Counted from the stretch's first letter, positions 9,685 to 19,173 are shown. The stretch: 64,000 nt of DNA from Halobacillus campisalis (GCF_030345335.1 NZ_JAPVRC010000005.1:124001-188000); one strand, 5' to 3'. Program-made: numbers and translations. The notes: a model not told the origin generated them from the letters alone.

Positions 9685-9732
9685 ATGTTCTCCCCCTCTG
9701 CGTTGTTCGACCAGAAATTTTCTGAATCTTAT

Positions 9733-9773
9733 AGCTTTACTATAAATTATGAATGAGCATTCAGTCAACATAT
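9733..9773 (-). promoter_or_regulatory. SigA promoter of fadF with an embedded FadR-like operator
   Basis: On the minus strand TTGACT is followed after 18 bp by TATAGT. The spacer is almost filled by an 18-bp box at 9750-9767 that reads TGAATGA-GCAT-TCAGTCA on the plus strand. This fits the 7-4-7 form of the B. subtilis FadR operator (TGAATGA..TCATTCA) with one mismatch in the half-sites. A repressor bound here would block RNA polymerase directly. In B. subtilis the fadF homologue belongs to the FadR regulon. Confidence 0.6.
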
Positions 9774-9789
9774 TTCCAAAAAATTTCAT

Positions 9790-9815
9790 GTTCGACTAAA
9801 GGAAAAATAGGGAAT
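9790..9815 (+). promoter_or_regulatory. SigB-type promoter candidate for clsB
   Basis: GTTCGA, a 14-bp spacer and GGGAAT resemble the general-stress SigB pattern GTTTAA-N12-15-GGGWAW: the -10 half is perfect and the -35 half matches at four of six positions. It lies 33 bp upstream of the clsB start. Membrane-lipid remodelling under salt stress would suit this, but the evidence is one motif. Confidence 0.35.
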
Positions 9816-9847
9816 ACTATCCATACTGTTCAAGAGGAGGCTTCACA

Positions 9848-11035
9848 TTGATTATAAGTTCGATAGCAATTGCCATCATTCTACTTATTTTACTAATCAT
9901 TATAGATTTCAAATTAGGACGAAAAGATCATTTAAAAAAAGTACGTTACTTGCCCCATTCCATCACGACGGGAAATTACCAGCTGTATAAAAATGGCTCT
10001 CCCTTGTACGAAGATCTTTGTCAGGACATCGCTAACGCTAAACATAATGTCGATGTATTTTTTTATGTCATAAACAACGATAAAGCCGGGCGTAAATTAT
10101 TAGACGCGTTAAAGAAGAAAGCAAAAGAAGGAGCAGAAGTCCGATTGTTGGCAGACCGGATGGGAAGCTACCAGATTAACAAAAAAATACGGCACGACTT
10201 AAGAAAAGCGGGCGTGCAGTTTAAATTCGCAGAAACGCCAGGCTTTCCGTACTTCTTTTATAAATTGAACCGGAGAAATCACCGTAAGATTTCGGTGATT
10301 GATGGAAAAATCGGCTATGTAGGTGGATATAATGTGGGACGGGTGTACATGGGTGACAGCTCGATGTTCCAGGATTGGCGGGATTATCACCTGCGTGTCA
10401 CAGGACCGGTCGTTTCTGACTTACAGCGCACATTTCTGGATGACTGGGGACTGGCGACTAAAGAAAACGACCACCCTTTCATTCGGAACCGAGATGGAGA
10501 ACATACGGTGCGCATCGTAGCTACAGACGGTGGAGAGCTTGAAGATGAGTATTTTGAAATGATCCAAAATGCGAGACAGGAGATTTTCATCGGTACGCCT
10601 TACTTCATTCCTACAAATATGCTGTTAGCAGCCTTAAAAGAAGCGATCGACCGTGGTGTAAACATCCACATCATGATTCCGATGAAGCCCGACCACCCGC
10701 TGGTAAAAGAAGCAGGACTGCCCTACATGTACGAGCTGGCTCGTCATGGCGGGAATGTCAGCTTTTTTGACGCCGGCTTTTATCATGCCAAAGTCATGAT
10801 GGTCGACCGCACTTTTGCTTATTTAGGCACCGCCAACTTTGACCGCCGCAGTTTATATTTGAACAAAGAAGTGAACATGTACATTTATGAAGATGAATTT
10901 GTCGAGGACCTGCGCAGCGCCTATCTGGATGACGTCCGGGATTCCGTGCGGCTGGATGAGGAATGGATCAAAAATCGTCCATTCTCTATGAAAATGAAAG
11001 AACAAATCGCTAAAGTTTTCCGTCCTCTTTTATAG
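9848..11035 (+). CDS. clsB: Cardiolipin synthase, phospholipase D family (YwjE-like)
   Basis: Makes cardiolipin from two phosphatidylglycerols at the cell membrane. 395 residues, with one N-terminal membrane segment (about residues 2-20) in place of the two found in the major ClsA type. Both HKD motifs are present: His145 in HRKISVIDG and His313 in HAKVMMVD. The start is TTG at 9848, supported by AGAGGAGG seven bases upstream. It matches B. subtilis ClsB/YwjE in length and in its position next to fadF. Cardiolipin rises with salinity in halotolerant bacilli, which fits the SigB-like promoter. Confidence 0.9.
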   Translation: MIISSIAIAIILLILLIIIDFKLGRKDHLKKVRYLPHSITTGNYQLYKNGSPLYEDLCQDIANAKHNVDVFFYVINNDKAGRKLLDALKKKAKEGAEVRLLADRMGSYQINKKIRHDLRKAGVQFKFAETPGFPYFFYKLNRRNHRKISVIDGKIGYVGGYNVGRVYMGDSSMFQDWRDYHLRVTGPVVSDLQRTFLDDWGLATKENDHPFIRNRDGEHTVRIVATDGGELEDEYFEMIQNARQEIFIGTPYFIPTNMLLAALKEAIDRGVNIHIMIPMKPDHPLVKEAGLPYMYELARHGGNVSFFDAGFYHAKVMMVDRTFAYLGTANFDRRSLYLNKEVNMYIYEDEFVEDLRSAYLDDVRDSVRLDEEWIKNRPFSMKMKEQIAKVFRPLL

Positions 11036-11037
11036 AG

Positions 11038-11217
11038 TTAATTGAAAATCGATGTAATCGACGGGCCAGCCCATGCGATGAATTTAAAACCTAAATAAAT
11101 GCCAACGATTCCTGCTACCCCTGCTAAAGCGGGTGGTGCAGGAATCGGTAATTTGAATGCTGCAAAAATAGCTCCGACAATAAATCCTGCAAGCAAAGCT
11201 AATGCTACTTCTTTCAT
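11038..11217 (-). CDS. XapX (DUF1427) small membrane protein
   Basis: A 59-residue gene on the minus strand, starting MKEVALALLAGFIVGAIFAA and ending WAGPSITSIFN, with AAGGAGG nine bases before the ATG. It has two hydrophobic segments around a proline-rich turn (KLPIPAPPALAG), the signature of the XapX/DUF1427 family. Its function is unknown. It converges on clsB with two bases between the stop codons. Confidence 0.85.
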   Translation of the reverse strand: MKEVALALLAGFIVGAIFAAFKLPIPAPPALAGVAGIVGIYLGFKFIAWAGPSITSIFN

Positions 11218-11271
11218 GATGAATCCTCCTTTACTTTACTATTTCCAACTTGTCCGTTTTTGATCAACGTA

Positions 11272-11303
11272 AAAAAGCCGCCTCCTTATTGTATGAGAGG
11301 CGG
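11272..11303 (-). terminator. Rho-independent terminator
   Basis: CCGCCTC at 11281-11287 pairs with GAGGCGG, and on the minus strand is followed by CTTTTTTAC. It would stop minus-strand transcription arriving from the argS side before the XapX gene. Confidence 0.6.
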
Positions 11304-11363
11304 ATTGTTTTGTATATTTATTTTTTTATTTTTAAGTTATGGTTCCTAATTGTTAGTTGGCGG

Positions 11364-11488
11364 AAAGGGTTCGGGAAAACGACTCCCTTTCCGCGGGGAT
11401 GACGGCCAGCCTCCTCGAGCTAAAGCTCTGTGGGGTCTAGCCAGTCCATCCATTCCCGCAGGAGTCTCGCCGTTTTCCCGAACCCTTT
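11364..11488 (-). repeat. Family B structured repeat, copy B1
   Basis: The terminal inverted repeat AAAGGGTTCGGGAAAACG pairs perfectly over 18 bp with the other end. The core has GGCCAG/CTAGCC (with wobble), the central hairpin GAGCT-AA-AGCTC, and GCGGGGAT/ATTCCCGC. The conserved GAGACTCCTGCGGG strand is on the minus strand. Confidence 0.85.
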
Positions 11489-11785
11489 ATCAAATGAGAG
11501 AGCAAGAATATAGACCAACAACTGTGAATGCCTTCGTGGATAAGAATTTCTTGCTAAAGATTCTAGGTGGCTGTGGCTCTATCCAGTCTAAAGGCAACTG
11601 ACCAAAGCGCTATCGCTTTCACCAAAGAAGTCTCTTCGTTTCCCAACCACTTCATTCAAAATAGAATGAATCCTTGGTACCGGAGAGTTACTTTTCCTTA
11701 ATCTGTATAAAAGAAGCATTTTGCGGTTCTAGCTTTTCCCGCTTGAAGCAGCTCATCAGTGTTTCCGTTATCTTAACAAACGCAA
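11489..11785. other. Non-coding stretch between family B copies
   Basis: No credible gene. It holds a degenerate sequence ending GTTTCCCAACCACTTCATTC, which resembles the right arm and flank of copies B3 and B4 without a matching left arm, so it is probably an eroded element. Confidence 0.4.
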
Positions 11786-11905
11786 GAAGGTCCGGGAAAT
11801 TGCGAGACTCCTATGGGAGAACAGTACATGGTGAGATCCCACAGGGCGTCAGCCCGAGGAAGCTCACCGTACGCCCATGGAAAGCGAGTGATTTCCCGGA
11901 CCTTC
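11786..11905 (+). repeat. Family B structured repeat, copy B2
   Basis: Terminal arms GAAGGTCCGGGAAAT and ATTTCCCGGACCTTC are a perfect 15-bp inverted repeat. Inner stems are CTATGGG/CCCATGG, GGTGAG/CTCACC and GGGC-GTCA-GCCC. Similarity to copy B12 continues well outside both arms, ending in a tail related to GAATATCAACAC near 11973. Confidence 0.85.
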
Positions 11906-12026
11906 AAGCTCTACTATTTTCACGGAAACTTTCTAAAAATATTTCGAAACTTAGTATTCAAGAAAAAGAGCTTATTTGAATATCAACATGAAAATGAGAA
12001 AGGCATCGAATAAATTGTATCTTTTC

Positions 12027-13694
12027 CTACATTTTCTCCGGTGCAGATACCCCAATAAGACCAAGGGCGTTTTGGAGCGTGATGCGGACAGCTTTCATAA
12101 GCGCTACACGGGCAACGGTACGCTCTGGATGTTCAGCATCGATAACCTTTTCAGCGTTGTAGAAGCTGTGCAGGTTCGAAGCTAGATCGAAGGCGTACTG
12201 CGTGACGCGGTGCGGTGTCCGTTTCTCTGCTGCATCAGCGACGATCTGCGGGAATTCGCCTAGACGCTTAAGCAGGTCTTCTTCTTTTTCTGAAGAAAGC
12301 TGGGTGCCGTTGAATTCACCGGCGGCTAGTCCTTTGTCTACCGCCTGCCCTATCATCGTGCAAATGCGGGCGTGGGCGTACTGAACGTAATAGACCGGGT
12401 TTTCATTAGACTCTGAGCGAGCAAGATCCATGTCGAAATCAAGGTGAGAGTCACTTGAGCGCATGGAGAAGAAATAACGCATGGCGTCGATGCCGACTTC
12501 TTCCATCAGTTCGCGGAGGGTGACGGCTTTTCCTGTACGCTTGCTCATTTTCACTTTTTCTCCGTCCTGGAACAGGTTGACCATTTGGATGATTTCGACT
12601 TCAAGCGTTTCTTCGCTGTATCCAAGAGCCTGAATGGCGGCTTTCATCCTCGGAATGTAGCCATGGTGATCAGCTCCCCAAATATTGATCAACGTATCAA
12701 ATCCACGGTCCAGCTTATTTTTGTGATAAGCAATATCCGGAGTCAAATACGTATACGTTCCATCATTTTTGATAAGAACACGGTCTTTGTCGTCGCTGAA
12801 CTTCGTCGTTTCAAACCAGGTAGCATCGTCTTTCTCATAGACGTAGTTTTTCTCTTCCAGAACCTTTAACGCATCCTTGATTTGGTTGCCTTCGTAAAGG
12901 GAAGTTTCTGAGAACCATTCGTCAAAAGGAACACGGAATTCTTCCAGGTCATTTTTGATTTTATCAAGTTCGAACTTCAATCCGTACGAACGGAAGAAAT
13001 CGAGACGGTCTTCCTCAGCAGCGTCGACCCACTTCTCTCCATCAGCTTCGGCCAACTGCTTTCCGAGTTCGATGATATCTTTGCCGTGGTATCCATCTTC
13101 CGGCATATCCCACTCTTTCCCTAGTGCCTGCATGTAGCGGGCTTCGACAGAAAGAGCCAAGTTCGCCATTTGGTTTCCGGCATCATTAATATAGTACTCT
13201 CTGGACACATCATATCCGGCGGCGTCGAGCACATTACATAGAGAATCACCGACAGCCGCTCCGCGCGCATGACCTAAGTGAAGCGTTCCTGTCGGGTTCG
13301 CAGATACGAACTCGACCTGGATCTTATGGCCTTTCCCGATTTCCGTACGGCCATAGTTTTCTTCAGCTTCAAGGATCGTCGGGACAAGGTCGGTCAAATA
13401 TTCATTGTTCATATAAAAATTGATGAATCCAGGCCCCGCGACTTCCATTTTTTCGATAGAGGCTTTCGAACGGTCGAACTTTTCTACAAGCTCCTCCGCA
13501 ATCTGACGCGGGTTCTTTTTCGCAACGCGTGCCAGCTGCATCGCCATGTTCGTGGCGTAATCGCCGTGGGACTTATCTTTCGGCTGCTCTAAAACGACGA
13601 CCGGCATCTCTTCATCTGATGCTAACCCCGCTTCCTTCACGGCACGGACGATTTCATCCTTTAATTTTTGTTCCGTCTGCTCTACAATATTCAT
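12027..13694 (-). CDS. argS: Arginyl-tRNA synthetase
   Basis: Class I synthetase that charges tRNA-Arg in the cytoplasm; 555 residues, usual length. The HIGH-equivalent HLGHARGA is at about 135-142 and the KMSK-equivalent [15 protein letters not shown] follows near 370. The C-terminal anticodon-binding DALR domain ends [14 protein letters not shown]. Its ATG overlaps the ywiB stop codon (ATGA), so ywiB and argS are translationally coupled, as in B. subtilis. Confidence 0.97.
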   Translation of the reverse strand: MNIVEQTEQKLKDEIVRAVKEAGLASDEEMPVVVLEQPKDKSHGDYATNMAMQLARVAKKNPRQIAEELVEKFDRSKASIEKMEVAGPGFINFYMNNEYLTDLVPTILEAEENYGRTEIGKGHKIQVEFVSANPTGTLHLGHARGAAVGDSLCNVLDAAGYDVSREYYINDAGNQMANLALSVEARYMQALGKEWDMPEDGYHGKDIIELGKQLAEADGEKWVDAAEEDRLDFFRSYGLKFELDKIKNDLEEFRVPFDEWFSETSLYEGNQIKDALKVLEEKNYVYEKDDATWFETTKFSDDKDRVLIKNDGTYTYLTPDIAYHKNKLDRGFDTLINIWGADHHGYIPRMKAAIQALGYSEETLEVEIIQMVNLFQDGEKVKMSKRTGKAVTLRELMEEVGIDAMRYFFSMRSSDSHLDFDMDLARSESNENPVYYVQYAHARICTMIGQAVDKGLAAGEFNGTQLSSEKEEDLLKRLGEFPQIVADAAEKRTPHRVTQYAFDLASNLHSFYNAEKVIDAEHPERTVARVALMKAVRITLQNALGLIGVSAPEKM

Positions 13695-14122
13695 TCGCTT
13701 TCCTCCTCAATAATAAGCGTCAACCGGTGCCGCTGTGTCACTTCATGGTTCAATGTCATTTGATAACTGATAAACAGACGCCCACGAGACGCCTCCTCCA
13801 GTGAGCGGTACTCGATTTGGTCTGTAAATGTCTTCATATGAAAATCACCATAGGTATGATGATAAATATTTTCTGTTTCCAGCTGCTTTTGAAACACTTG
13901 GCGCATGTCCACTCCGCCTGTGCGTTTAATGCTTACATGTCCCGGCTTTACGGTCACCATGGTGTTGACCGGTTCACCTTCTTCAGGGTGCTCTGTAAAC
14001 TTGACTACTTCCGTTTCTCCTCGCGAGAAATACTGCCCTGGCTCGGACATCGTGATCTCTTCTTTACGATCGGCATCTCTGATCTCGGTCACAAGCTTGA
14101 CTCGTACATCCTTCGCTGTCAT
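13691..14122 (-). CDS. ywiB: DUF1934 beta-barrel protein YwiB
   Basis: A 143-residue cytoplasmic protein of the DUF1934 family, a calycin-like beta-barrel of unknown function that precedes argS throughout the Bacillaceae. Alternating short strands such as [11 protein letters not shown] and [20 protein letters not shown] fit a barrel. It overlaps argS by four bases. A TATAAT -10 box at about 14162 on the minus strand is a reasonable promoter for the pair. Confidence 0.88.
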   Translation of the reverse strand: MTAKDVRVKLVTEIRDADRKEEITMSEPGQYFSRGETEVVKFTEHPEEGEPVNTMVTVKPGHVSIKRTGGVDMRQVFQKQLETENIYHHTYGDFHMKTFTDQIEYRSLEEASRGRLFISYQMTLNHEVTQRHRLTLIIEEESE

Positions 14123-14187
14123 TGTATCGCTCCTTAGCTTTACGTACGTCTTTAACCTTTACATTATAAGAACTTCACGAGGAAAAC

Positions 14188-14643
14188 TCAAGTCCCGTCG
14201 TTTAAAAGGACTTCGGCCCTGTCATGGACGGACTGGATTTCTCCAACATACGATGGCACGGTAGCGACAGCATATATTACGATAATCGCAATTGTCATCG
14301 TCACGAACCACTTGTGCGGAAATATTTCTTTAAACGGCTGGGTTTCCTTGAACAGGGAGAAAAGTATTAATGGAAACAACAAGGAAATTACAATAAGATC
14401 CTGCTGCCAGTGAGCCTTCACATCCTGAACCGCTGCCTGGAACAGCAGAATTCCGGACGTGTCCTCGGCCAGATCGGCCTGCCCCATTTCTTCACCAGAA
14501 ACGCCTTGCTTTATACTCACGGTCGACCCGTTCCCTTCAAAACTGTATCCGGAAGGATTCCAATCATAGAGAAACGTCAGGACGAGCAACGCTGCCATGA
14601 TCAGAGCATACACGCTCGTAAATGTAATCATCTTTTTATTCAT
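14188..14643 (-). CDS. Hypothetical membrane protein
   Basis: 151 residues with three hydrophobic stretches: an N-terminal one (MITFTSVYALIMAALLVLTFLY), a central one (DLIVISLLFPLILFSLF) and a C-terminal one (MTIAIIVIYAVATV). The segment after the first, about residues 27-80, is polar and probably outside the cell. It resembles small Bacillus membrane proteins of the DUF4306 kind, but I cannot confirm the family. GGAGATACTATCCCT precedes the ATG. It appears to be transcribed on its own. Confidence 0.6.
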   Translation of the reverse strand: MNKKMITFTSVYALIMAALLVLTFLYDWNPSGYSFEGNGSTVSIKQGVSGEEMGQADLAEDTSGILLFQAAVQDVKAHWQQDLIVISLLFPLILFSLFKETQPFKEIFPHKWFVTMTIAIIVIYAVATVPSYVGEIQSVHDRAEVLLNDGT

Positions 14644-14686
14644 AGGGATAGTATCTCCTTTATATCAAGTTCATTTGACTCCAATG

Positions 14687-14714
14687 AAAAAAACCCGCTA
14701 CATAACCGCAACGG
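14687..14714 (-). terminator. Terminator after speB
   Basis: On the minus strand CCGUUGC pairs with GUAGCGG (two G-U wobbles) around GGUUAU, then seven U. It lies 21 bp after the speB stop codon. Confidence 0.6.
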
Positions 14715-14734
14715 ATTCCTTTCTATTCTATCAT

Positions 14735-15607
14735 TTATTTCACAAAACCTAAAAGCATTTCACGGATGAATTTACTTGCCGCAATAGCCGTCTGCTCTGT
14801 CGGATCGTAAGCCGGAGCCACTTCTACGAGGTCACAGCCGACGACATTAACGTCAGAACCGGCAATTTCGTGGATGGCCGCAAGCAGTTCTTTGGATGAA
14901 ATGCCTCCGGCTTCCGCGGTGCCTGTCCCAGGAGCGAAGGCAGGATCGAGCACGTCGATGTCGATCGTGACGTACACATTGTCTCCCGCAAGATCAGGAA
15001 GTACGCGCTTCAGCGGTTCAAGGACTTCGTAACGGTACATGTGCATGCCGCTCTCTTTGGCATACTGGAATTCTTCGCGCATGCCTGAACGGATGCCGAA
15101 GGAGTAAACGTTCTCCGGCCCAAGCAGTTCGCACGCTTTCCTGATCGGAGTGGAATGGGAAAGGACTTCTCCTTCGTACTCCTCTCTCAGGTCGGCATGG
15201 GCATCGATGTGGATAATCTTCAGATTAGACAGCGTTTCGTTAAACGCCTTAATGACCGGCCAGCTGACGAGATGCTCTCCGCCGAGTCCGATCGGAAACT
15301 TCCCTTTTTCCAAAAGTTCCTGGATGTAGTCCTCGATGATGTCGAGGCTTCTCTGGGCGTTTCCGAATGGGAACAGGAGGTCGCCGGCATCGTGATAGGC
15401 GATGTCTTCGAGGTGGCGGTCGAGATATGGGCTGTATTCTTCCAGGCCGATGGAAGCCTCACGGATACGGTTCGGGCCGAAGCGTGAGCCTGGTCGGAAG
15501 CTGACGGTATAATCCATCGGCATGCCGTAAATGACGGCTTGTGCTTCTTCTTCGGTGGCGCGGCTCATGATGAAGACTTTGCCTGAATAGGCTTCGTCAA
15601 AGCGCAT
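14735..15607 (-). CDS. speB: Agmatinase
   Basis: Manganese ureohydrolase that splits agmatine into putrescine and urea, feeding spermidine synthesis. 290 residues. All metal-binding motifs of the arginase fold are present: GGEHLVSWP, IHIDAHADLREEY and TIDIDVLDPAFAPGTGTAEAGG. It follows speE by 22 bp on the same strand, so substrate supply and the next enzyme are co-transcribed, as in B. subtilis. Confidence 0.95.
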   Translation of the reverse strand: MRFDEAYSGKVFIMSRATEEEAQAVIYGMPMDYTVSFRPGSRFGPNRIREASIGLEEYSPYLDRHLEDIAYHDAGDLLFPFGNAQRSLDIIEDYIQELLEKGKFPIGLGGEHLVSWPVIKAFNETLSNLKIIHIDAHADLREEYEGEVLSHSTPIRKACELLGPENVYSFGIRSGMREEFQYAKESGMHMYRYEVLEPLKRVLPDLAGDNVYVTIDIDVLDPAFAPGTGTAEAGGISSKELLAAIHEIAGSDVNVVGCDLVEVAPAYDPTEQTAIAASKFIREMLLGFVK

Positions 15608-15629
15608 AGTTATCCCCCTTTGTCACCGT

Positions 15630-16457
15630 TTATTCGGTGAGATCTTTTACGAACTTCGGCAGCGCGAATGAAGCGTTGTGCAGTTCGCTTGTGTAGTATT
15701 TCGTATCCATGTCGGTGAAGCGCTCGGGTTTCACTTGCGTTGGATCATAGATTTTGCTTCCCAACGTAAACGTCCACAGGCCACTTGGATAGGTCGGGAT
15801 GTTAGCTGTGTATATTTTGGTGATCGGGAATGTTTCTTTAATGTCCGCATACGCCTGACGAATCAGATCGGCTTTGAACCACGGGTTATCTGTCTGCGCG
15901 ACAAAGATGCCGTCTTCTTTGAGTGCGTTTGCGATGCCTTCGTAAAATCCTTTCGTGAACAAGTTCACGGCAGGTCCTACGGGTTCTGTTGAGTCAACCA
16001 TGATGACATCGTATTCGCGTTCGCTTTTGGCAATATGCATGAAGCCGTCATCGACTTGCACGTCTACACGAGGGTCGTCTAATGTGCCGGCGATGGACGG
16101 GAGGTACTGCTTGGAGTACTCGATCACTTTTCCGTCAATTTCAACGAGAACAGCTTTTTCTACGCTTTCGTGCTTTAATACTTCGCGGATGACGCCTCCG
16201 TCTCCCCCGCCGACGACGAGAACTTTCTTCGGACTCGGATGACTGAACAACGGGACGTGAGCCAGCATTTCGTGGTAGACGAATTCATCTTTTTCAGTCG
16301 TCATCACCATGTCGTCGAGGACGAGCATATTCCCCCATTCTTCGGTTTCGAGCATTTCGAGCTCTTGAAAATCTGTTTGTTCTTTATGCAAAGACCGGTT
16401 CACTTTGGCGGTGATGCCGAAGCTGTCGGTTTGTTTTTCTGTAAACCATGTAGCCAT
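15630..16457 (-). CDS. speE: Spermidine synthase
   Basis: Transfers the aminopropyl group from decarboxylated S-adenosylmethionine to putrescine. 275 residues. The N-terminal beta domain ([16 protein letters not shown]) is followed by the Rossmann-like domain with [36 protein letters not shown] and the [11 protein letters not shown] active-site loop. It is the first gene of the speE-speB pair and is divergent from pbpG, with a shared 130-bp intergenic region. Confidence 0.95.
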   Translation of the reverse strand: MATWFTEKQTDSFGITAKVNRSLHKEQTDFQELEMLETEEWGNMLVLDDMVMTTEKDEFVYHEMLAHVPLFSHPSPKKVLVVGGGDGGVIREVLKHESVEKAVLVEIDGKVIEYSKQYLPSIAGTLDDPRVDVQVDDGFMHIAKSEREYDVIMVDSTEPVGPAVNLFTKGFYEGIANALKEDGIFVAQTDNPWFKADLIRQAYADIKETFPITKIYTANIPTYPSGLWTFTLGSKIYDPTQVKPERFTDMDTKYYTSELHNASFALPKFVKDLTE

Positions 16458-16526
16458 TCATGACTTCCCCTTTCATTCCTGTAAACAATCAAATTATAGT
16501 GCAATCTATGGAAAAAGCAAGAGAAT

Positions 16527-16556
16527 GTTTAATTCATCCATGATTCTCCCATAATA
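16527..16556 (+). promoter_or_regulatory. SigF/SigG-type promoter candidate for pbpG
   Basis: GTTTA, an 18-bp spacer and CATAATA match the forespore pattern GHATR-N18-CATNHTA (four of five and seven of seven). It lies 33 bp before the pbpG start. B. subtilis pbpG is expressed in the forespore, which supports the reading. Confidence 0.45.
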
Positions 16557-16588
16557 ATAGTAATTATAACAGGTGGGAGACTAGGAGA

Positions 16589-18649
16589 ATGCTATTATTT
16601 ATTCGATTATCCTGGAAATGGACAAAAAGAGGGATCAAAGCAGCGACGGCTTGTGTTCTTTTAGGCATGATTGCTCTGCTCGGTACGCTCGCTTATGCCA
16701 TCATGCTTGGCCCTCCTTCTCTATCAACGGATCAGAACACCATTTATTATCAATCGGACGGGGAAGTTATGAAGGGGCATGACGGCGGGGAAGACCGATA
16801 CTGGGTCAGTTTAGAATCCATGCCTGATGAGCTTGTCGAGGCGACTCTTGCGATTGAGGACCATCGTTTTTATAATCATTTCGGTTTCGATTTGAAAAGA
16901 ATCGCCTCGGCCGCTTTAACGGATATAAAAGCGATGGAAATGGTCGAAGGCGCCAGTACGATTACTCAGCAGTATGCGCGCAACTTATATTTAACCCATG
17001 AGAAAACGTGGACGAGGAAGCTGAAGGAAGCTTTTTACGCAATGCGGCTGGAAATTTTTTATGAAAAAGATGAAATTCTCGAAGGCTATCTCAATACGAT
17101 TTATTACGGACATGGGGCTTACGGCATTGAATCTGCGAGCCGTTACTTTTTCAATAAGCATGCGGACGAGCTGACATTGGCGGAAGCTACGATGCTGGCC
17201 GGGGTTCCAAAAGGGCCGAGCTACTATTCTCCTTTAGCGGATCTTGAGAATGCTGAGACACGCCAGGAGCGGATTTTGTCGCGAATGAATGACTTAGAAT
17301 ATATTACGAGTTCTGAGAAAAACGAGGCGGTCACGGCTTCTCTTGATTATTACGATCATTCAGCCGAGGAAGCACAGGCTGTAGCGCCTTATTTCCAGGA
17401 CGAAGTCGTTCGTGAAGCGGCACGGGTGCTTGATATGGACGTTGAAGAGGTAGAGTCCGGCGGCTTCCACATTTACACGACGCTTAACCCCGACCATCAG
17501 GCTGAGCTTGAGAAAGCGGTCGATGAAGAGTTCAGCAAGGCTGGTGAGATCGAAACAGCAGCTGTCATTATGGATAATGAAACAGGCGCCGTGACGGCAA
17601 TGAAAGGCGGACGAGATTACGGGAGTACGACTTTTAACCGCGTGACTCAGGCGAAACGCATGGTAGGTTCAACAATCAAACCATTTTTATACTACAGCGC
17701 ATTAAAAAACGGCTACACCCCGCTGACGATGATCGAAAGTAAACCGACTTCATTCCAAATGGATGATGGCAACGCTTATTCACCGAGTAACTACAACAAC
17801 TATTACGCCGATGATGAGATTACGATGGCCCAGGCGATTGCGTTGTCTGATAACATTTACGCCGTGACAACGAACGTCGATTTAGGTCCGAAAAAACTCG
17901 TCGACACGCTGCATGACTTTGGCTTCAAAGGAGACTATCCGGCTGTTCCTTCCCTGGCTCTCGGAACAGCTTCTATCTCTCTATACGATATGGTGGAAGG
18001 CTATTCGCGTCTCGCCAGCGGTTCGACGGCCGGTCAAAAACATACGATTACAAAAATCACCGATCAGCGTGAGAAGGTTTTGTATGAATATGAACCTGTG
18101 TCGTCAAAAGACAAAGACAGGGAGCCGATCGATCCGAAGGCTGCGTTTTCCGTCGCTCACATGCTGACCGGGATGTTCGATCCCGCACTGAATGGTTACA
18201 TGAGTGTCACAGGTTCAAGTATCGCCGATCAGCTTACACGAATGTACGGCGGAAAGTCCGGGACGACGGATACGGACAGCTGGATGATCGGCTTCAGCCC
18301 GCAGTACGTCATGGGGGTGTGGAGCGGCTATGATGATAACCGGAAAATAACGGTCCAGCGCGATCACCAGTACTCCAAGGAATTATGGGCGAACTCGATG
18401 GAAAAAATACATGAGCCGCTTCCGGTTTCAGCCTTCGCTCCGCCGGCTGATTTAAAAGGAGTCTATATCAACCCGGAAACCGGTAAATTATCGGGGCCGG
18501 CCTGTCCCGAAGAGCGTCTCGTCTACATGGATAAAAAGGATGTTCCTAAAGAAACGTGCAAAGAAAATGAAGACTCGGATATCAATGACATTGAAGAAGA
18601 GATTAATAATGATCCATGGTACAAAAACGTTGTGGATTGGTTCTGGTAG
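16589..18649 (+). CDS. pbpG: Class A penicillin-binding protein (PBP2d-like)
   Basis: Bifunctional peptidoglycan synthase anchored by one membrane segment (about residues 17-40). The glycosyltransferase domain has catalytic Glu90 in EDHRFYNHFGFD and GASTITQQYARNLYL. The transpeptidase domain has the serine motif STIK at 361-364, SDN at 420-422 and KSGTT at 556-560. 686 residues, close to B. subtilis PBP2d, with the same neighbourhood beside speE and ywhD. PBP2d acts in spore peptidoglycan synthesis. The C-terminus is acidic and has two Cys, in GPACPEE and ETCKENE. Confidence 0.92.
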   Translation: MLLFIRLSWKWTKRGIKAATACVLLGMIALLGTLAYAIMLGPPSLSTDQNTIYYQSDGEVMKGHDGGEDRYWVSLESMPDELVEATLAIEDHRFYNHFGFDLKRIASAALTDIKAMEMVEGASTITQQYARNLYLTHEKTWTRKLKEAFYAMRLEIFYEKDEILEGYLNTIYYGHGAYGIESASRYFFNKHADELTLAEATMLAGVPKGPSYYSPLADLENAETRQERILSRMNDLEYITSSEKNEAVTASLDYYDHSAEEAQAVAPYFQDEVVREAARVLDMDVEEVESGGFHIYTTLNPDHQAELEKAVDEEFSKAGEIETAAVIMDNETGAVTAMKGGRDYGSTTFNRVTQAKRMVGSTIKPFLYYSALKNGYTPLTMIESKPTSFQMDDGNAYSPSNYNNYYADDEITMAQAIALSDNIYAVTTNVDLGPKKLVDTLHDFGFKGDYPAVPSLALGTASISLYDMVEGYSRLASGSTAGQKHTITKITDQREKVLYEYEPVSSKDKDREPIDPKAAFSVAHMLTGMFDPALNGYMSVTGSSIADQLTRMYGGKSGTTDTDSWMIGFSPQYVMGVWSGYDDNRKITVQRDHQYSKELWANSMEKIHEPLPVSAFAPPADLKGVYINPETGKLSGPACPEERLVYMDKKDVPKETCKENEDSDINDIEEEINNDPWYKNVVDWFW

Positions 18650-18680
18650 GGCTTAGCGATGTAACCTAATTATAAAAAAA

Positions 18681-18722
18681 GACAGAGAAAACGACCGGCA
18701 TAAACCGGTCGTTTTCCCTGTC
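18681..18722. terminator. Bidirectional terminator between pbpG and yolD
   Basis: An 18-bp stem, GACAGAGAAAACGACCGG with its near-perfect complement around CATAAA, is preceded by seven A. It can serve pbpG; on the other strand the A-run becomes a T-run for leftward transcripts from yolD. Confidence 0.8.
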
Positions 18723-18831
18723 CTAGCAAATACATGTATAAACCATGTGTTACTTAATATATTCCCCCGCACGCTTCTTAGTCAACATTTTACAGTATAA
18801 AAAATTCGAACATTTTGTGAACATTATTTTT

Positions 18832-19173
18832 TCACACGATGGTGATGTCTGAAATTTCTTCAAGCTGGAAAGTGATCGGCTCTTTTGTTTTCCAATGTAC
18901 CGCTGAAATTTTCCGCTCTCTTTTATGGATGTGTTTAATTTTCACACGCTGTTCTTCGTAATCGAATCCATTATGGACACGGATATCGACGGTCAGGCCA
19001 TCGTGCAAGGCCCGCTGCATAATAAAATCGATTTCCACAGCCTTTTGCTCATCAAGTATTCCTTTTTCCACCCGCTGATCCTCTTTCCACACCTTCTTTA
19101 TCATTTCGACGTGTTCGGGCAGCATAAGCGATGTCCATTTGATCGTTCCCCGGTCCCGGTTATGATTATTCAT
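18832..19173 (-). CDS. YolD-like protein
   Basis: A 113-residue member of the YolD family, small proteins that usually sit directly before a Y-family DNA polymerase of the UvrX/YqjW type and are SOS-induced. It has the family's opening DRGTIKWTSLMLPEHVEMIKK and a barrel-like C-terminal part (VDIRVHNGFDYEEQRVKIKH). The start is the ATG at 19173, after AAAGGAGTGG; a longer frame has a poorly supported leader that reads through the LexA box. The probable partner polymerase is 40 kb away at 59516-60772. Confidence 0.85.
   Translation of the reverse strand: MNNHNRDRGTIKWTSLMLPEHVEMIKKVWKEDQRVEKGILDEQKAVEIDFIMQRALHDGLTVDIRVHNGFDYEEQRVKIKHIHKRERKISAVHWKTKEPITFQLEEISDITIV

Noticed and set aside
11350-11979. 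Several open frames of 66-101 codons over 11350-11979 and similar ones at 27210-27634, 35697-35913, 51249-51458 and 63645-63863
   Set aside because: They are translations of family B repeats and their flanks. They share peptide fragments such as PAGVSPF and PRKLT only because the DNA is repeated, lack ribosome sites, and the DNA shows stem pairing, not codon conservation.
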